Part shown: piece after piece, positions 8,507-21,548 of the stretch
Numbering within the stretch: position 1 is the first letter of the stretch
Layout of the letters: every line of letters starts with the position of its first letter
NCBI RefSeq assembly: GCF_900636515.1
Contig: NZ_LR134287.1
Coordinates: 620,001-684,000 of the forward strand
Length of the DNA: 64,000 nucleotides
Source: Neisseria animalis
Lineage (GTDB): Bacteria > Pseudomonadota > Gammaproteobacteria > Burkholderiales > Neisseriaceae
Direction of reading: 5' to 3'
Position numbers and translations under genes: made by a program
Notes under the pieces: model-generated
Seen by the model: the letters and a program-made list of their open reading frames with translations, nothing else
Databases searched by the model: none
Told to the model about the DNA's origin: nothing

Positions 8507-9748
8507 ATGCTGTTTTTAAGCCGTTTGCAAGAGTTGTTGCAAGGGAAGTTTTTCGGTTTTGCTGTATTTGTGGTGCGCCGCTTCCATGAGGAGCGTGTAC
8601 CGCAGGTGGCGGCAAGCCTGACGTTTACCACGCTGCTGGCATTGGTGCCGGTATTGACGGTTACGGTGGTGGCGGCTTCGGCGTTTCCTGTGTTTGACGA
8701 ATGGTCGGATACCTTCGTGCAATTTGTCAACCGCACGATTGTGCCGCAGGGCGCGGATTTGGTGTTTGACTATATTAATGCGTTTAAAGAAAAGGCAAAA
8801 GGGCTGACGGCCATTGGCAGTTTGATGTTGCTGGTAACGTCGCTGATGTTGATTCAGACGATAGACGATGCGTTTAACCGTATTTGGCGGGTAGGCACGC
8901 GGCGGCCGCTGATGATGCAGTTTTTGGTGTATTGGGCACTGTTGACATTCGGCCCGTTGTCGTTGGGCGTGGGGGTATCGCTGTTGCTGGGATTGATGCG
9001 GGACAGCGGAGTAGAAGCCGATACTTTTTGGGCGGAATGGCTGAAAACGGCCGCTTCGGTAGGGTTTGCGACATTATTGCTTTGGGGCTTGTACCGTTTT
9101 GTGCCCAACCGTTTCGTACCGGCGCGGCAAGCCTTGGCAGGTGCTTTGGTCACGGCGGTTTGTTTGGAAATCGCGCGTGCGCTGTTTGCTTGGTACATGG
9201 GCAGGTTTGATGGTTATGCGTCAATTTATGGCGCATTTGCCGCTGTGCCGTTTTTTCTGCTGTGGTTGAATTTATTGTGGTCGCTGGTGTTGGCCGGTGC
9301 GGTGCTGACTTCTTCGTTGTCGTATTGGCAGGGTGAGGCGTTCAGGCGCGGTTTGGATGCGCGGGGGCGGTTTGACGATGTGTTGAAAATCTTGCTGCTG
9401 CTGGACTCGGCACAGCAGGAGGGCAGAGCCATGCCGATACAGGAGTTCAGACGGCATATCAATATGGGCTATGACGAATTGGGCGAATTGTTGGAAAAAT
9501 TGGCGCGACACGGTTATGTGTATGTCGGAAAGCAGGGCTGGGTGTTGAAAACCGGAGCGGAAGCCATCGGCTTGGCGGAGTTGTTCAAGCTGTTTGTATA
9601 CCGTCCGACCGCATTGAGAAAAGATCATGTCAATGAGGCGGTGAGCAACATTATGCAACCTTGTCTGGATACCTTGGATATGACGCTGGCGGAATTTCGC
9701 AACCATGCCGGCCATGCGGAAAGGCCGTCTGCAAAACAGACGGCCTGA
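8507..9748 (+). CDS. YihY/BrkB-family inner membrane protein
   Basis: 413-residue integral membrane protein. The N-terminal half carries RVPQVAASLTFTTLLALVP (about 32-50), then helices near 100-125, 140-165, 185-205, 215-235 and 250-275, in the pattern of the YihY/BrkB family. The last 130 residues are soluble and look like a winged-helix module (DELGELLEKLARHGYVYV). The molecular function is not established for the family. The gene ends inside an uptake repeat: the last codons CAG ACG GCC TGA are its reverse copy. Confidence 0.88.
   Translation: MLFLSRLQELLQGKFFGFAVFVVRRFHEERVPQVAASLTFTTLLALVPVLTVTVVAASAFPVFDEWSDTFVQFVNRTIVPQGADLVFDYINAFKEKAKGLTAIGSLMLLVTSLMLIQTIDDAFNRIWRVGTRRPLMMQFLVYWALLTFGPLSLGVGVSLLLGLMRDSGVEADTFWAEWLKTAASVGFATLLLWGLYRFVPNRFVPARQALAGALVTAVCLEIARALFAWYMGRFDGYASIYGAFAAVPFFLLWLNLLWSLVLAGAVLTSSLSYWQGEAFRRGLDARGRFDDVLKILLLLDSAQQEGRAMPIQEFRRHINMGYDELGELLEKLARHGYVYVGKQGWVLKTGAEAIGLAELFKLFVYRPTALRKDHVNEAVSNIMQPCLDTLDMTLAEFRNHAGHAERPSAKQTA
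9722..9748. terminator. Uptake-repeat hairpin overlapping the yihY stop codon
   Basis: AGGCCGTCTG, a five-base loop CAAAA and CAGACGGCCT form a compact hairpin inside the end of the coding frame, so the terminator stem is translated as the last residues. Confidence 0.65.
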
Positions 9749-9802
9749 AGGATAAACGGTTTCTTTAAGATGGGGGGGGCGGAGCAGGAATAACGGCGTT
9801 TT

Positions 9803-10891
9803 TCAGACGGCCTTTTGTTCGGTTTGGTTTAACTTCTGCCGTACTTTTTCCCAAACAGCCTCCAGCGGAATGGCTTTGAGCATACGGTTTGTATTGCGGG
9901 TATCGATGGTTTCCGGATTTGGCAGTTCGCCGAAATCTCCAGCCCAGATTATTTCGGCATTTTCCGAATACGGACGCCAGCGGCTTACCCAACTCGGGCC
10001 GAACAGCGCGACTTGGGGTTTGTCGAGTGCGGCGGCGATGTGCATGGGAACGGAATCTACGCCGACAAACATTTCTGCGCCTTCAATGGCCGCCGCCAGC
10101 TCGCGCAGATTGATGTTGCCGGATAAAGTCCATACGTTTACGCCTGCGTGAATCTGCAAACTTTCGGTAATGGCTTCCAATATGGCTTGTTCGGTTTTGT
10201 CGGGTGAGGCGGTTAGGACGACGTTTCTGCCGTGGTTGAGCAGCAGTTGCACCAGTGCGGCGCTTTTGTCGTCTTCCCAACATTTAAACAGCCAGCGCGA
10301 ACCCGGGTGCACCAATACATAAGATTCTTCGTTCCAGCCTTGTGCGCGCAGCTTTTGACGCAGGCTGATGCGGGTATCGTTGCTGACAACCATCGATACT
10401 TCCGCTTGTATTTCGTGGGGGTGAATCAGCGGCGGAAGAATGTTCAGATGGCGGTCGACCACATGATGCGTCCAATCCAAATCGGGGTTGACGAAATCAT
10501 GGCAGAAACGCCATAAGGCATTGTCGCGTTTGCTGTAAGCCAAGCCGATACTGCTTCGGGCGCAGTATTTGGCGATGATTGCCGCCCGCCATTGGTCGGA
10601 AAGGTTGAACGCCCAATCGTAGCCGCGGGCTTTCAGGGCGAGAAACAGGTTTTTCTCATGGGTAAACTGCGCGCGTTTGCTTTGTTTTTTCCAATCGCGG
10701 TCGATGGTAAAAATTTGGGTAATCAGCGGATTGTCGCGGATAATGTCGGCTGTTTCCCGATAAACCAGCATATCGATTTCACAGTCGGGAAAACGCTGCT
10801 TGACGGCGGCGGCAACGGGTGTGGACAATAATACGTCGCCGTGGTGCCGCAGCTTGATGATAAGGATTCTGTTCGGTCGGGCTAGGGACAT
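9803..10891 (-). CDS. Lipopolysaccharide heptosyltransferase (RfaQ-type, family 9)
   Basis: 362-residue glycosyltransferase family 9 enzyme that adds a heptose to the lipooligosaccharide core at the cytoplasmic face. N-terminal RILIIKLRHHGDVLLSTPV (about 8-26) is the acceptor-side motif with the catalytic Asp. C-terminal VLVHPGSRW (about 192), FVGVDSVPMHIAAALDKPQVALFGPS (about 274-300) forms the ADP-heptose site. The wording matches the putative heptosyltransferase III group better than RfaC or RfaF. The stop codon is the TGA of an uptake repeat (KAV-stop = AAG GCC GTC TGA). Confidence 0.85.
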   Translation of the reverse strand: MSLARPNRILIIKLRHHGDVLLSTPVAAAVKQRFPDCEIDMLVYRETADIIRDNPLITQIFTIDRDWKKQSKRAQFTHEKNLFLALKARGYDWAFNLSDQWRAAIIAKYCARSSIGLAYSKRDNALWRFCHDFVNPDLDWTHHVVDRHLNILPPLIHPHEIQAEVSMVVSNDTRISLRQKLRAQGWNEESYVLVHPGSRWLFKCWEDDKSAALVQLLLNHGRNVVLTASPDKTEQAILEAITESLQIHAGVNVWTLSGNINLRELAAAIEGAEMFVGVDSVPMHIAAALDKPQVALFGPSWVSRWRPYSENAEIIWAGDFGELPNPETIDTRNTNRMLKAIPLEAVWEKVRQKLNQTEQKAV

Positions 10892-11080
10892 GGTTGTTCA
10901 GACGGCATAAAATGTAAAGACGATACGATTGTAAAACGGATAAGCATTTTAGGGAATTGCTCCGGATAGTGAAAATGTATAAAAAACACATTTTGCTGCA
11001 GGGGCGGCAGTTAAGGCCGTCTGCTTTTTGCTTCAAACGGCTATCTTTTAAAATACTGCTTTTGCCATCATGGAGGATTT

Positions 11081-12046
11081 ATGGCGCAACATACTGTGTA
11101 TCTTGCCGGAGGCTGTTTTTGGGGGGTTGAGGCTTATTTCCGCCGCATTGCCGGTGTGCTGTCTGCCGTATCGGGTTATGCAAACGGGCGTACCGAAAAT
11201 CCGTCTTATGAAGAGGTTTGCCACCGCGATACGGGGCACGCGGAAGCCGTTGCCGTTACTTTTGATGAGGCGGTTATCGGATTGGAAGCCGTGTTGCAAC
11301 ATTTTTTCCGTTTGATTGATCCGACTTCGCTCAACCGCCAAGGCAATGATGTCGGTACGCAATACCGCAGCGGCGTGTATTACACCGATCCTGCCGATGA
11401 AGCGGTGATTGCGCGGGCATTGCAGGATTTGCAGGCAAAATATCCGCAGCCGGTGGTAGTGGAAAACCTGCCGCTGCAAAATTTTTATCCTGCTGAAGAT
11501 TATCATCAGGATTATTTGGGTAAAAATCCCAACGGTTATTGCCATATCGATTTGCGGCTGGCGGCAAAACCTTTGGCGGCGGATGCGGTTGCGTCGCGAG
11601 TGTTTGAAAGGCCGTCTGCAAATGATATTCGTACAATGCTGACGGCGGAGCAGTATTATGTAACGCAGCAGAGCGGTACCGAACGGCCGTTTTCCCATGA
11701 ATATGATGATTTGTTTGCGGCGGGAATTTATGTAGATATTGTCAGCGGCGAACCCTTGTTCAGCTCTGCCGACAAGTTTGATTCGGGTTGCGGCTGGCCG
11801 AGTTTCTCACGCCCGATAGACCGCAAATATATCGCTGCATACCGCGACAACAGCCATGGTATGCAGCGTATCGAAATCCGCAGTGCCGTTGCGGATTCGC
11901 ATTTGGGACACGTTTTCCCGGACGGCCCTCAAGCCTCTGGAGGTTTGCGCTACTGTATCAACGGTGCAAGCCTGCGCTTTATTCCTTTGGCCGACATGGA
12001 GAAAGAAGGATATGGCGAATGGAAATATTTGGTTGAGGCCGTCTGA
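11081..12046 (+). CDS. msrAB: Fused peptide-methionine sulfoxide reductase MsrA-MsrB
   Basis: 321-residue repair enzyme that reduces both epimers of methionine sulfoxide. MsrA (about 1-155) has the catalytic cysteine in [12 protein letters not shown] and the family motifs GYANG, GHAEAV and [12 protein letters not shown]. MsrB (about 190-321) has [21 protein letters not shown] and the catalytic cysteine in [14 protein letters not shown]. Unlike Neisseria PilB it has no signal peptide and no N-terminal thioredoxin domain, so it should act in the cytoplasm with thioredoxin. An uptake repeat (11609-11621) encodes part of the linker between domains (ERPSAND). The stop is the TGA of a second repeat. 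Confidence 0.93.
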   Translation: MAQHTVYLAGGCFWGVEAYFRRIAGVLSAVSGYANGRTENPSYEEVCHRDTGHAEAVAVTFDEAVIGLEAVLQHFFRLIDPTSLNRQGNDVGTQYRSGVYYTDPADEAVIARALQDLQAKYPQPVVVENLPLQNFYPAEDYHQDYLGKNPNGYCHIDLRLAAKPLAADAVASRVFERPSANDIRTMLTAEQYYVTQQSGTERPFSHEYDDLFAAGIYVDIVSGEPLFSSADKFDSGCGWPSFSRPIDRKYIAAYRDNSHGMQRIEIRSAVADSHLGHVFPDGPQASGGLRYCINGASLRFIPLADMEKEGYGEWKYLVEAV

Positions 12047-12072
12047 AAATTATTGTTTTGTTCAATACGATT

Positions 12073-13473
12073 ATGATCAGTATTTTTGATATTTTTAAGG
12101 TGGGTATCGGCCCTTCGAGTTCGCATACGGTCGGGCCTATGAAGGCTGCCGCTGCATTTGCTGCCGCATTGCTTCAGGAGGGGTTTAATGAGGATACCGC
12201 GCGGATTGTTGTTGAAACCTACGGCTCGCTGGCGCTGACCGGTCAGGGGCACGGTACGTTTGATGCTTTATTGTTGGGATTGGAAGGCAGTTTGCCGCAT
12301 GATATTCCGTTGGCGGATATTCCTGAACGGTTGCGGCGTATCCGTAATGACCGGGTGTTGTATCTGAACGGCAGGGAAATTGGTTTCGATGTGGCGGCCG
12401 ATATACAGGTACACGGCGACAAGGTTTTGCCGAAACATCCCAACGGTTTGTGTTTTACCGCCCAAAATGCAGACGGCATGGTACTGAAAAAACAGGTTTA
12501 TTACTCGGTGGGCGGCGGTTTTATTGTGACCGAAGAGGCATTTGGGGAAGAAACGGGCGTACAGGCGGAAGTACCTTATCCTTATGCGAGTTGTGCCGAA
12601 TTGCTGGCACAATGCCGTCTGAACCAGCTTAATATTTCCGAAGTGGTCTTGGCAAACGAGGCGGCATTGGCCGGTTGCAGTGAAGCAGAAGTCCGCCGCC
12701 GTGTTGCGGAGATAGCAGATGTGATGGAGGCTTGTATTAAACGGGGTTTGGGCGGAGACGGCGAATTGCCCGGCGGTTTGAATGTCCGCCGCCGTGCCCC
12801 GCAGCTTGCGGCCAAACTGCGTGTGTTGCGGGCCAGTGAAATCGTCAATACCCAGTTGTGGCCGATGGTTTATGCCATGGCGGTAAACGAGGAAAATGCT
12901 TCCGGCGGCAGGGTGGTTACCGCACCAACCAACGGAGCGGCAGGCATTATCCCGGCGGTACTGTATTATTTCCGGAAGTTTAATCCTCATGCCAATCAAG
13001 AGCGGGTGGAAGATTTTCTGCTGACCGCCGGTGCAATCGGTATTCTGTATAAAACCAATGCGTCTATTTCAGGCGCGGACGTGGGTTGTCAGGGCGAAGT
13101 TGGCGTAGCCTGCTCGATGGCAGCGGGGGCATATGCAGAAGTAATCGGCGGCACACCGAAACAAGTGGAAAATGCCGCCGAAATGGCGATGGAGCACCAT
13201 TTGGGTTTAACTTGCGATCCTGTTGGCGGGCTGGTGCAGATTCCTTGTATCGAACGCAACGGCATTGCAGCCGAGAAGGCACTCAAACTTGGCACACTCG
13301 CGCTGTTGGAAGACGGCATGGATAAAAAAGTTTCTTTAGACGAAGTTATTCAAACCATGCTGCAAACCGGCAGGGACATGAAAGCCACTTATAAAGAAAC
13401 CTCGTTGGCAGGGTTGGCGGTAACCTTGCAGAAAAAAGCCGTACCGGTATCGGTAAGGGTGGTAGAGTGCTAG
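12073..13473 (+). CDS. sdaA: L-serine ammonia-lyase (iron-sulfur, single chain)
   Basis: 466-residue enzyme converting L-serine to pyruvate and ammonia. The alpha/beta domains are joined: [22 protein letters not shown] at the start, and the catalytic part with [13 protein letters not shown] (about 295), [23 protein letters not shown] (about 335) and [18 protein letters not shown] (about 380), whose cysteines hold the 4Fe-4S cluster. The ATG at 12073 is chosen because it fits the family; a TTG at 12058 is in frame and neither has a clear ribosome site. It starts 26 bases after msrAB and may be co-transcribed. Confidence 0.93.
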   Translation: MISIFDIFKVGIGPSSSHTVGPMKAAAAFAAALLQEGFNEDTARIVVETYGSLALTGQGHGTFDALLLGLEGSLPHDIPLADIPERLRRIRNDRVLYLNGREIGFDVAADIQVHGDKVLPKHPNGLCFTAQNADGMVLKKQVYYSVGGGFIVTEEAFGEETGVQAEVPYPYASCAELLAQCRLNQLNISEVVLANEAALAGCSEAEVRRRVAEIADVMEACIKRGLGGDGELPGGLNVRRRAPQLAAKLRVLRASEIVNTQLWPMVYAMAVNEENASGGRVVTAPTNGAAGIIPAVLYYFRKFNPHANQERVEDFLLTAGAIGILYKTNASISGADVGCQGEVGVACSMAAGAYAEVIGGTPKQVENAAEMAMEHHLGLTCDPVGGLVQIPCIERNGIAAEKALKLGTLALLEDGMDKKVSLDEVIQTMLQTGRDMKATYKETSLAGLAVTLQKKAVPVSVRVVEC

Positions 13474-13495
13474 AAAAGTAGCGTTTTTGAACAAT

Positions 13496-13540
13496 AAGGC
13501 CGTCTGCAAATAGTACCATGCTGTTTGCAGACGGCCTTTT
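13496..13540. terminator. Bidirectional uptake-repeat terminator between sdaA and orn
   Basis: AAGGCCGTCTGCAAA and its complement with a 15-base loop, T-rich on the plus side, placed between two converging genes. Confidence 0.88.
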
Positions 13541-13552
13541 ATTGATTTTTGG

Positions 13553-14104
13553 CTATTCGGGCAGTTTCAAAAAATGCTCACGGTAATAGCGCATTTCCTC
13601 GATACTTTCCAAAATATCATCTAATGCTTGATGAGAACCCCGCTTAACAACCCCTTTGGCAAGAGAAGGATGCCAACGGCGGGCAAGTTCTTTTAAGGTA
13701 GATACATCAAGATTGCGGTAATGGAAATAGGCCTCCAAGCGCGGCATATATTTCAACATAAAGCGACGGTCTTGGTGTATGGTATTGCCGCACATCGGCG
13801 TAGCCTTTTCCGGTATCCAGCTACGCATAAAATCCAATAATTCCTGCTCTACCTCGGTTTCCGTATATTTTGAATCACGCACACGCTGAGTCAGCCCGGT
13901 ACGCCCGTGGGTAGCAGTATTCCATTCGTCCATACCGTTTAAAACTTCATCACTCTGATGAATCGCATATACCTCGGACTGCGCCAACACATTTAAATCC
14001 TGATCGGTAATAATCATCGCCACTTCAATAATACGGTCGTTTTCAGGAGACAGCCCTGTCATTTCCATATCAAGCCAGCAGAGATTGTTCGCATTTTGGG
14101 TCAT
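13553..14104 (-). CDS. orn: Oligoribonuclease
   Basis: 183-residue DEDD-type 3'-5' exoribonuclease that degrades two- to five-base RNA fragments. Exo motif I is WLDMEMTGL (about 10-18), motif II is [10 protein letters not shown] with the conserved Asp (about 106), motif III is SHQALDDI (about 155). The ATG at 14104 is chosen as the family start ([10 protein letters not shown]); an in-frame ATG six codons upstream (14122) abuts the Correia-type element at 14124. The element may supply the promoter, since such elements do so elsewhere in Neisseria. Confidence 0.93.
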   Translation of the reverse strand: MTQNANNLCWLDMEMTGLSPENDRIIEVAMIITDQDLNVLAQSEVYAIHQSDEVLNGMDEWNTATHGRTGLTQRVRDSKYTETEVEQELLDFMRSWIPEKATPMCGNTIHQDRRFMLKYMPRLEAYFHYRNLDVSTLKELARRWHPSLAKGVVKRGSHQALDDILESIEEMRYYREHFLKLPE

Positions 14105-14123
14105 TTGAAAACCTTTTATCAAT

Positions 14124-14230
14124 TATAGTCATTTAAAATAAGAATGATACAGCGTTGCTTTGCCTTGCCGTACTATGTGTACTGTCTGCGGCTTCGCTGC
14201 CTTGTCTCATTCTTATTTTATTCGACTATA
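14124..14230 (+). mobile_element. Correia-type repeat element, 107 bp (copy 1)
   Basis: Starts TATAGTCATTTAAAATAAG and ends CTTATTTTATTCGACTATA, imperfect terminal inverted repeats with TA at each end. The core matches the known Neisseria Correia element (stretches GCCTTGCCGTACTA, TGTACTGTCTGCGGCTTCG, CTGCCTTGTC). It is non-coding and lies just upstream of orn. Confidence 0.85.
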
Positions 14231-14420
14231 TATTCGGAGTAAAAGAACGGATAATTTAGCTGAAACTATGTTTTTTGCTTGAAGAGTTGTTTTTTGATTG
14301 CCTTTCAGTTCCCCCCCCAGTTTCCTCCCACTCACCATTTTTATTCAAATTTTCTGAAACAAAATTTCCTTACCAAACAGAGAGATGGGTATTTCCCCGA
14401 TTTTATTTGCGTTTTTAGGG
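14231..14420. other. Upstream flank of the rRNA promoters
   Basis: No gene seen. AT-rich with one run of eight C (14311-14318). This is the position where upstream activating and Fis-type sites would sit for an rRNA operon, but no specific site was recognised. Confidence 0.4.
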
Positions 14421-14449
14421 TTGACCGGGGTGGTTTAGAGGGGTATAGT
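14421..14449 (+). promoter_or_regulatory. rRNA operon promoter P1 (candidate)
   Basis: TTGACC at 14421-14426, 17-base spacer, TATAGT at 14444-14449, about 260 bases before the 16S gene. Confidence 0.5.
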
Positions 14450-14536
14450 TCGGTTCTTCGCTGCTTCGGCGGTGAAAGCGAACTGTTTATTATAGCAGAT
14501 TTATTTGGAAGTTTTAAGCTGGTTGGTAAAAAACAT

Positions 14537-14566
14537 TTGACAAATAAAAACAAGCTGTAGTAAAAT
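14537..14566 (+). promoter_or_regulatory. rRNA operon promoter P2
   Basis: Perfect TTGACA at 14537-14542, 18-base spacer and TAAAAT at 14561-14566, in an AT-rich context and followed directly by the boxA signal. Confidence 0.7.
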
Positions 14567-14574
14567 TCGAATTT

Positions 14575-14586
14575 AGCTCTTTAACA
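14575..14586 (+). promoter_or_regulatory. boxA antitermination signal
   Basis: AGCTCTTTAACA matches the bacterial rRNA boxA core (GCTCTTTAACA), where Nus factors load to prevent early termination. Confidence 0.75.
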
Positions 14587-14592
14587 AACAGA

Positions 14593-16293
<1,701 letters not shown>

Positions 16294-16354
16294 ACTGTAG
16301 AAGATGCAAGAAGAAGAGCAACAATATTCGATAGGATATATTGCTCACGACCTT

Positions 16355-16431
<77 letters not shown>

Positions 16432-16441
16432 AACACATACT

Positions 16442-16517
16442 GGGGGCATAGCTCAGTTGGTAGAGCACCTGCTTTGCAAGCAGGGGGTCATCGGTTCGAT
16501 CCCGTTTGCCTCCACCA
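16442..16517 (+). tRNA. tRNA-Ala (TGC)
   Basis: 76-base cloverleaf ten bases after tRNA-Ile, anticodon TGC in CTTTGCAAG, encoded CCA. The Ile-Ala pair is the usual spacer content. Confidence 0.97.
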
Positions 16518-16876
16518 AAAAGACTTCACAAATTAAAATAAGCTGCTATAATCGCCGCTCATTTTAATTTGCGAAGTCGGACAAAGTCCGCAAGCATCGA
16601 TCTTTAACAAATTGGAAAGCCGAAATCAACAAACAAAGACAAAGTTGGTCGGATTGGATAGAGAACGGTTGCGACCGTTTAACATCTCTTTTAAGCAAAG
16701 CGCAAGCAAAGCTAAAAAGAAAAACAAACCGGCCACAGTATTTGGGTGATGATTGTATCGAGTTGTTCCCGAAACACAAAAGGCGGGAACAATACACAAC
16801 AAAGCAGTAAGCTTTATCAAAGTAAAAATCTCTAGTCCCTGTTCTAGTCAACGGAAGAGCGGATTAAGTCAGAGAG

Positions 16877-19796
<2,920 letters not shown>

Positions 19797-19903
19797 TTCA
19801 GATGAAAGCTTACTGATAAGCGATACAACATTACCGAAGTTGATTAAAGAATAAATAAGTGCAGGAGACTGCATAACGGCTTAACCGATTTGTACAGTTT
19901 AAG

Positions 19904-20017
19904 TTTGGCGGCCATAGCGAGTTGGTCCCACGCCTTCCCATCCCGAACAGGACCGTGAAACGACTCAGCGCCGATGATAGTGTGGTTCTTCCATGTGAAA
20001 GTAGGTCACTGCCAAAC
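19904..20017 (+). rRNA. rrf: 5S ribosomal RNA
   Basis: About 114 bases, from TTTGGCGGCCATAGCG to GGTCACTGCCAAAC, with the paired ends TTTGGC/GCCAAA and the loop CCCACGCCTTCCCATCCCG. Confidence 0.95.
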
Positions 20018-20027
20018 ACCCATTCCG

Positions 20028-20057
20028 AAGCCCCTGACATCATGTCGGGGGCTTTTA
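20028..20057 (+). terminator. rRNA operon terminator
   Basis: AAGCCCCTGACAT and ATGTCGGGGGCTT form a strong hairpin followed by TTTT, 10 bases after 5S. The 190 bases from here to comE hold no gene I recognise. Confidence 0.9.
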
Positions 20058-20244
20058 CTTTGTTGCTTGCCGGGTAGCGGAGATATGGGGGAGGTATGGA
20101 GTATGGTGTTGCACAAGTCAGACAGAAGATTGCTGTGCTTCGGCAAAAGGCTTGAAGCACTTGGGGGCTTTATTTATGATGGGGTTGTAGGCGGTATCCG
20201 CTCGGATGCCGGGTTGACATCTTGATAACAGAAGGAGAAAGCTC

Positions 20245-20532
20245 ATGAAAAAATTCCTGTTCGGTGCGCTGGCTGCGTTGGCGGCAGGCTTGTCGTTGGC
20301 GGCGGTAAACATCAATACGGCCGCTCAGAGCGAGTTGGAGGCCCTGCCGGGCATCGGCCCTGCGAAAGCCAAAGCGATTGTGGCCTACCGTCAGCAGAAC
20401 GGCGGTTTCAAAACGACGGAAGAGCTGAAGAATGTGAAGGGTATCGGTGAGGGAATTTATGGCAAACTGAAGGCCGAGGTCACGGTGGCGCCGGTACAGA
20501 ACAAACGTAAGGCCGTGCCGGCTAGCAAGTAG
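20245..20532 (+). CDS. comE: ComE/ComEA-type periplasmic DNA-binding competence protein
   Basis: 95-residue exported protein. Residues 1-19 are a signal peptide (MKKFLFGALAALAAGLSLA), and the mature part is a helix-hairpin-helix module: VNINTAAQSELEALPGIGPAKAKAIVAYR then FKTTEELKNVKGIG. A short basic tail follows (QNKRKAVPASK). In Neisseria, comE copies lie downstream of rRNA operons and the protein binds incoming DNA during transformation; the position here, 225 bases after 5S, fits. It has its own ribosome site (AGAAGGAGAAAG). Confidence 0.93.
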   Translation: MKKFLFGALAALAAGLSLAAVNINTAAQSELEALPGIGPAKAKAIVAYRQQNGGFKTTEELKNVKGIGEGIYGKLKAEVTVAPVQNKRKAVPASK

Positions 20533-20563
20533 GCTGAACGAAGAACCCGGAAAATCACCGGGG

Positions 20564-20608
20564 AAAAAGCCGTCTGCAGATCGACCATAGGTTTGCAGAC
20601 GGCTTTTA
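20564..20608. terminator. Uptake-repeat hairpin terminator after comE
   Basis: AAAAAGCCGTCTGCA and TGCAGACGGCTTTT with a 16-base loop. Its T run adjoins the left end of the IS630-like element. Confidence 0.82.
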
Positions 20609-21511
20609 TAGTTAATTAAAATAAAAATAGGACATTAATGCAGCAGTAAAATTATCTGAACCGGGCAAAACCGAACGCATATATTTTTTAATATTTGCCC
20701 ATGTTTTCTCTATCGGATTCAATTCGGGAGAATAAGGTGCAAGCGGTAGAATTTCATGTCCGCAACGATGTGCCATCTCTTGCAAAATACTTATTCTGTG
20801 AAATCTTGCATTATCTAAAATAATCAATGATTTTGGCGGCAAATCAGGCAACAGCATGGTTTCAAACCATGCTTCAAAAAAAGTACTGGTCATGGTGTTT
20901 TGATAAACCATGGGTGCAATCAGTTTTTGCCCGATTTGTGCAGCAACCAATGACAACCGTTGATATTTCTTTCCACTTATCTTGGTTTTAACCATTTGCC
21001 CTTTGGGGTTGCGGGCGTAGGGGGAAAGAAATAGGTATCGAATCCTGTTTCGTCCAAATAAACCGGTTGATAATCCGAAAATTGAGCTAATCGGGCTAAA
21101 TAATGCGCTACTTTCGAAGGGTCTTGTTCTCTGTAAGTGGTGGTCTTTTTTTACGTGTGATACCCAGCTTTTTGAGTGCATAAAAAACAGCTTGGGCTGT
21201 GCAGTTAAACACTTGGGCGATTTCATGTAAATGGGCATCAGGATTCTGACCGACATATTGTTTGAGTTTTTCTGTATCCAGCTTGGCAGCATTTTGTCCT
21301 TTCACTTGATGTTTCAGGCTGCCTGTTTGCTTTTCCAGTTGTATCCAAAGATAGAGTGTATTTCTTGATATGCCGTAGGTCTTGGCTGTTTGGCTGGCGT
21401 TATTACACTGCTTGTAATGGTTCAATGCTTTTTCCCGCAAATCTATTGAATATGCCATTTTTTTACTCAAAATAAATCAGAATTGTACTATTTTATTTTT
21501 AAATTATTATA
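20607..21511 (-). mobile_element. IS630-family insertion sequence
   Basis: About 905 bases bounded by imperfect inverted repeats: left end TATAGTTAATTAAAATAAA, right end (complement) TATAATAATTTAAAAATAA, each with the TA of an IS630/Tc1-type target. The left end continues AATAGGACA and the right end AATAGTACA. It carries one transposase gene split over three frames on the minus strand. The left end is close in sequence to the ends of the Correia-type elements in this window. Confidence 0.8.
20612..21470 (-). pseudogene. IS630 transposase, frameshifted
   Basis: Part one (21470-21108) is the helix-turn-helix region MSKKMAYSIDLREKALNHYK with TAKTYGISRNTLYLWI. At a run of seven A (minus strand, 21152-21146) the protein continues in the -1 frame as KKTTTYREQDPSKVAHYL and VYLDETGFDTYF, which contains the first catalytic Asp; such A-run slips are usual in two-frame IS630 elements. 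At a run of five C (about 21022-21018) a second -1 shift is needed to reach NPKGQMVKTKISGKKYQRL, LDNARFHR (second Asp) and SPELNPIEKTWANIKKYMR (Glu). This second break looks like a real one-base deletion, so the copy is probably dead. Confidence 0.8.
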
Positions 21512-21548
21512 TTTACTTGTGGTCTAGGTGGATTCGGTAGAACTGGGC

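Noticed and set aside
9771..9780. Run of eight G as a phase-variation tract
   Set aside because: It lies beyond the stop of the heptosyltransferase and outside the YihY frame; it would not switch any frame.
14311..14318. Run of eight C upstream of the rRNA promoters
   Set aside because: It is non-coding and over 100 bases from the nearest promoter box, so no switching effect is evident.
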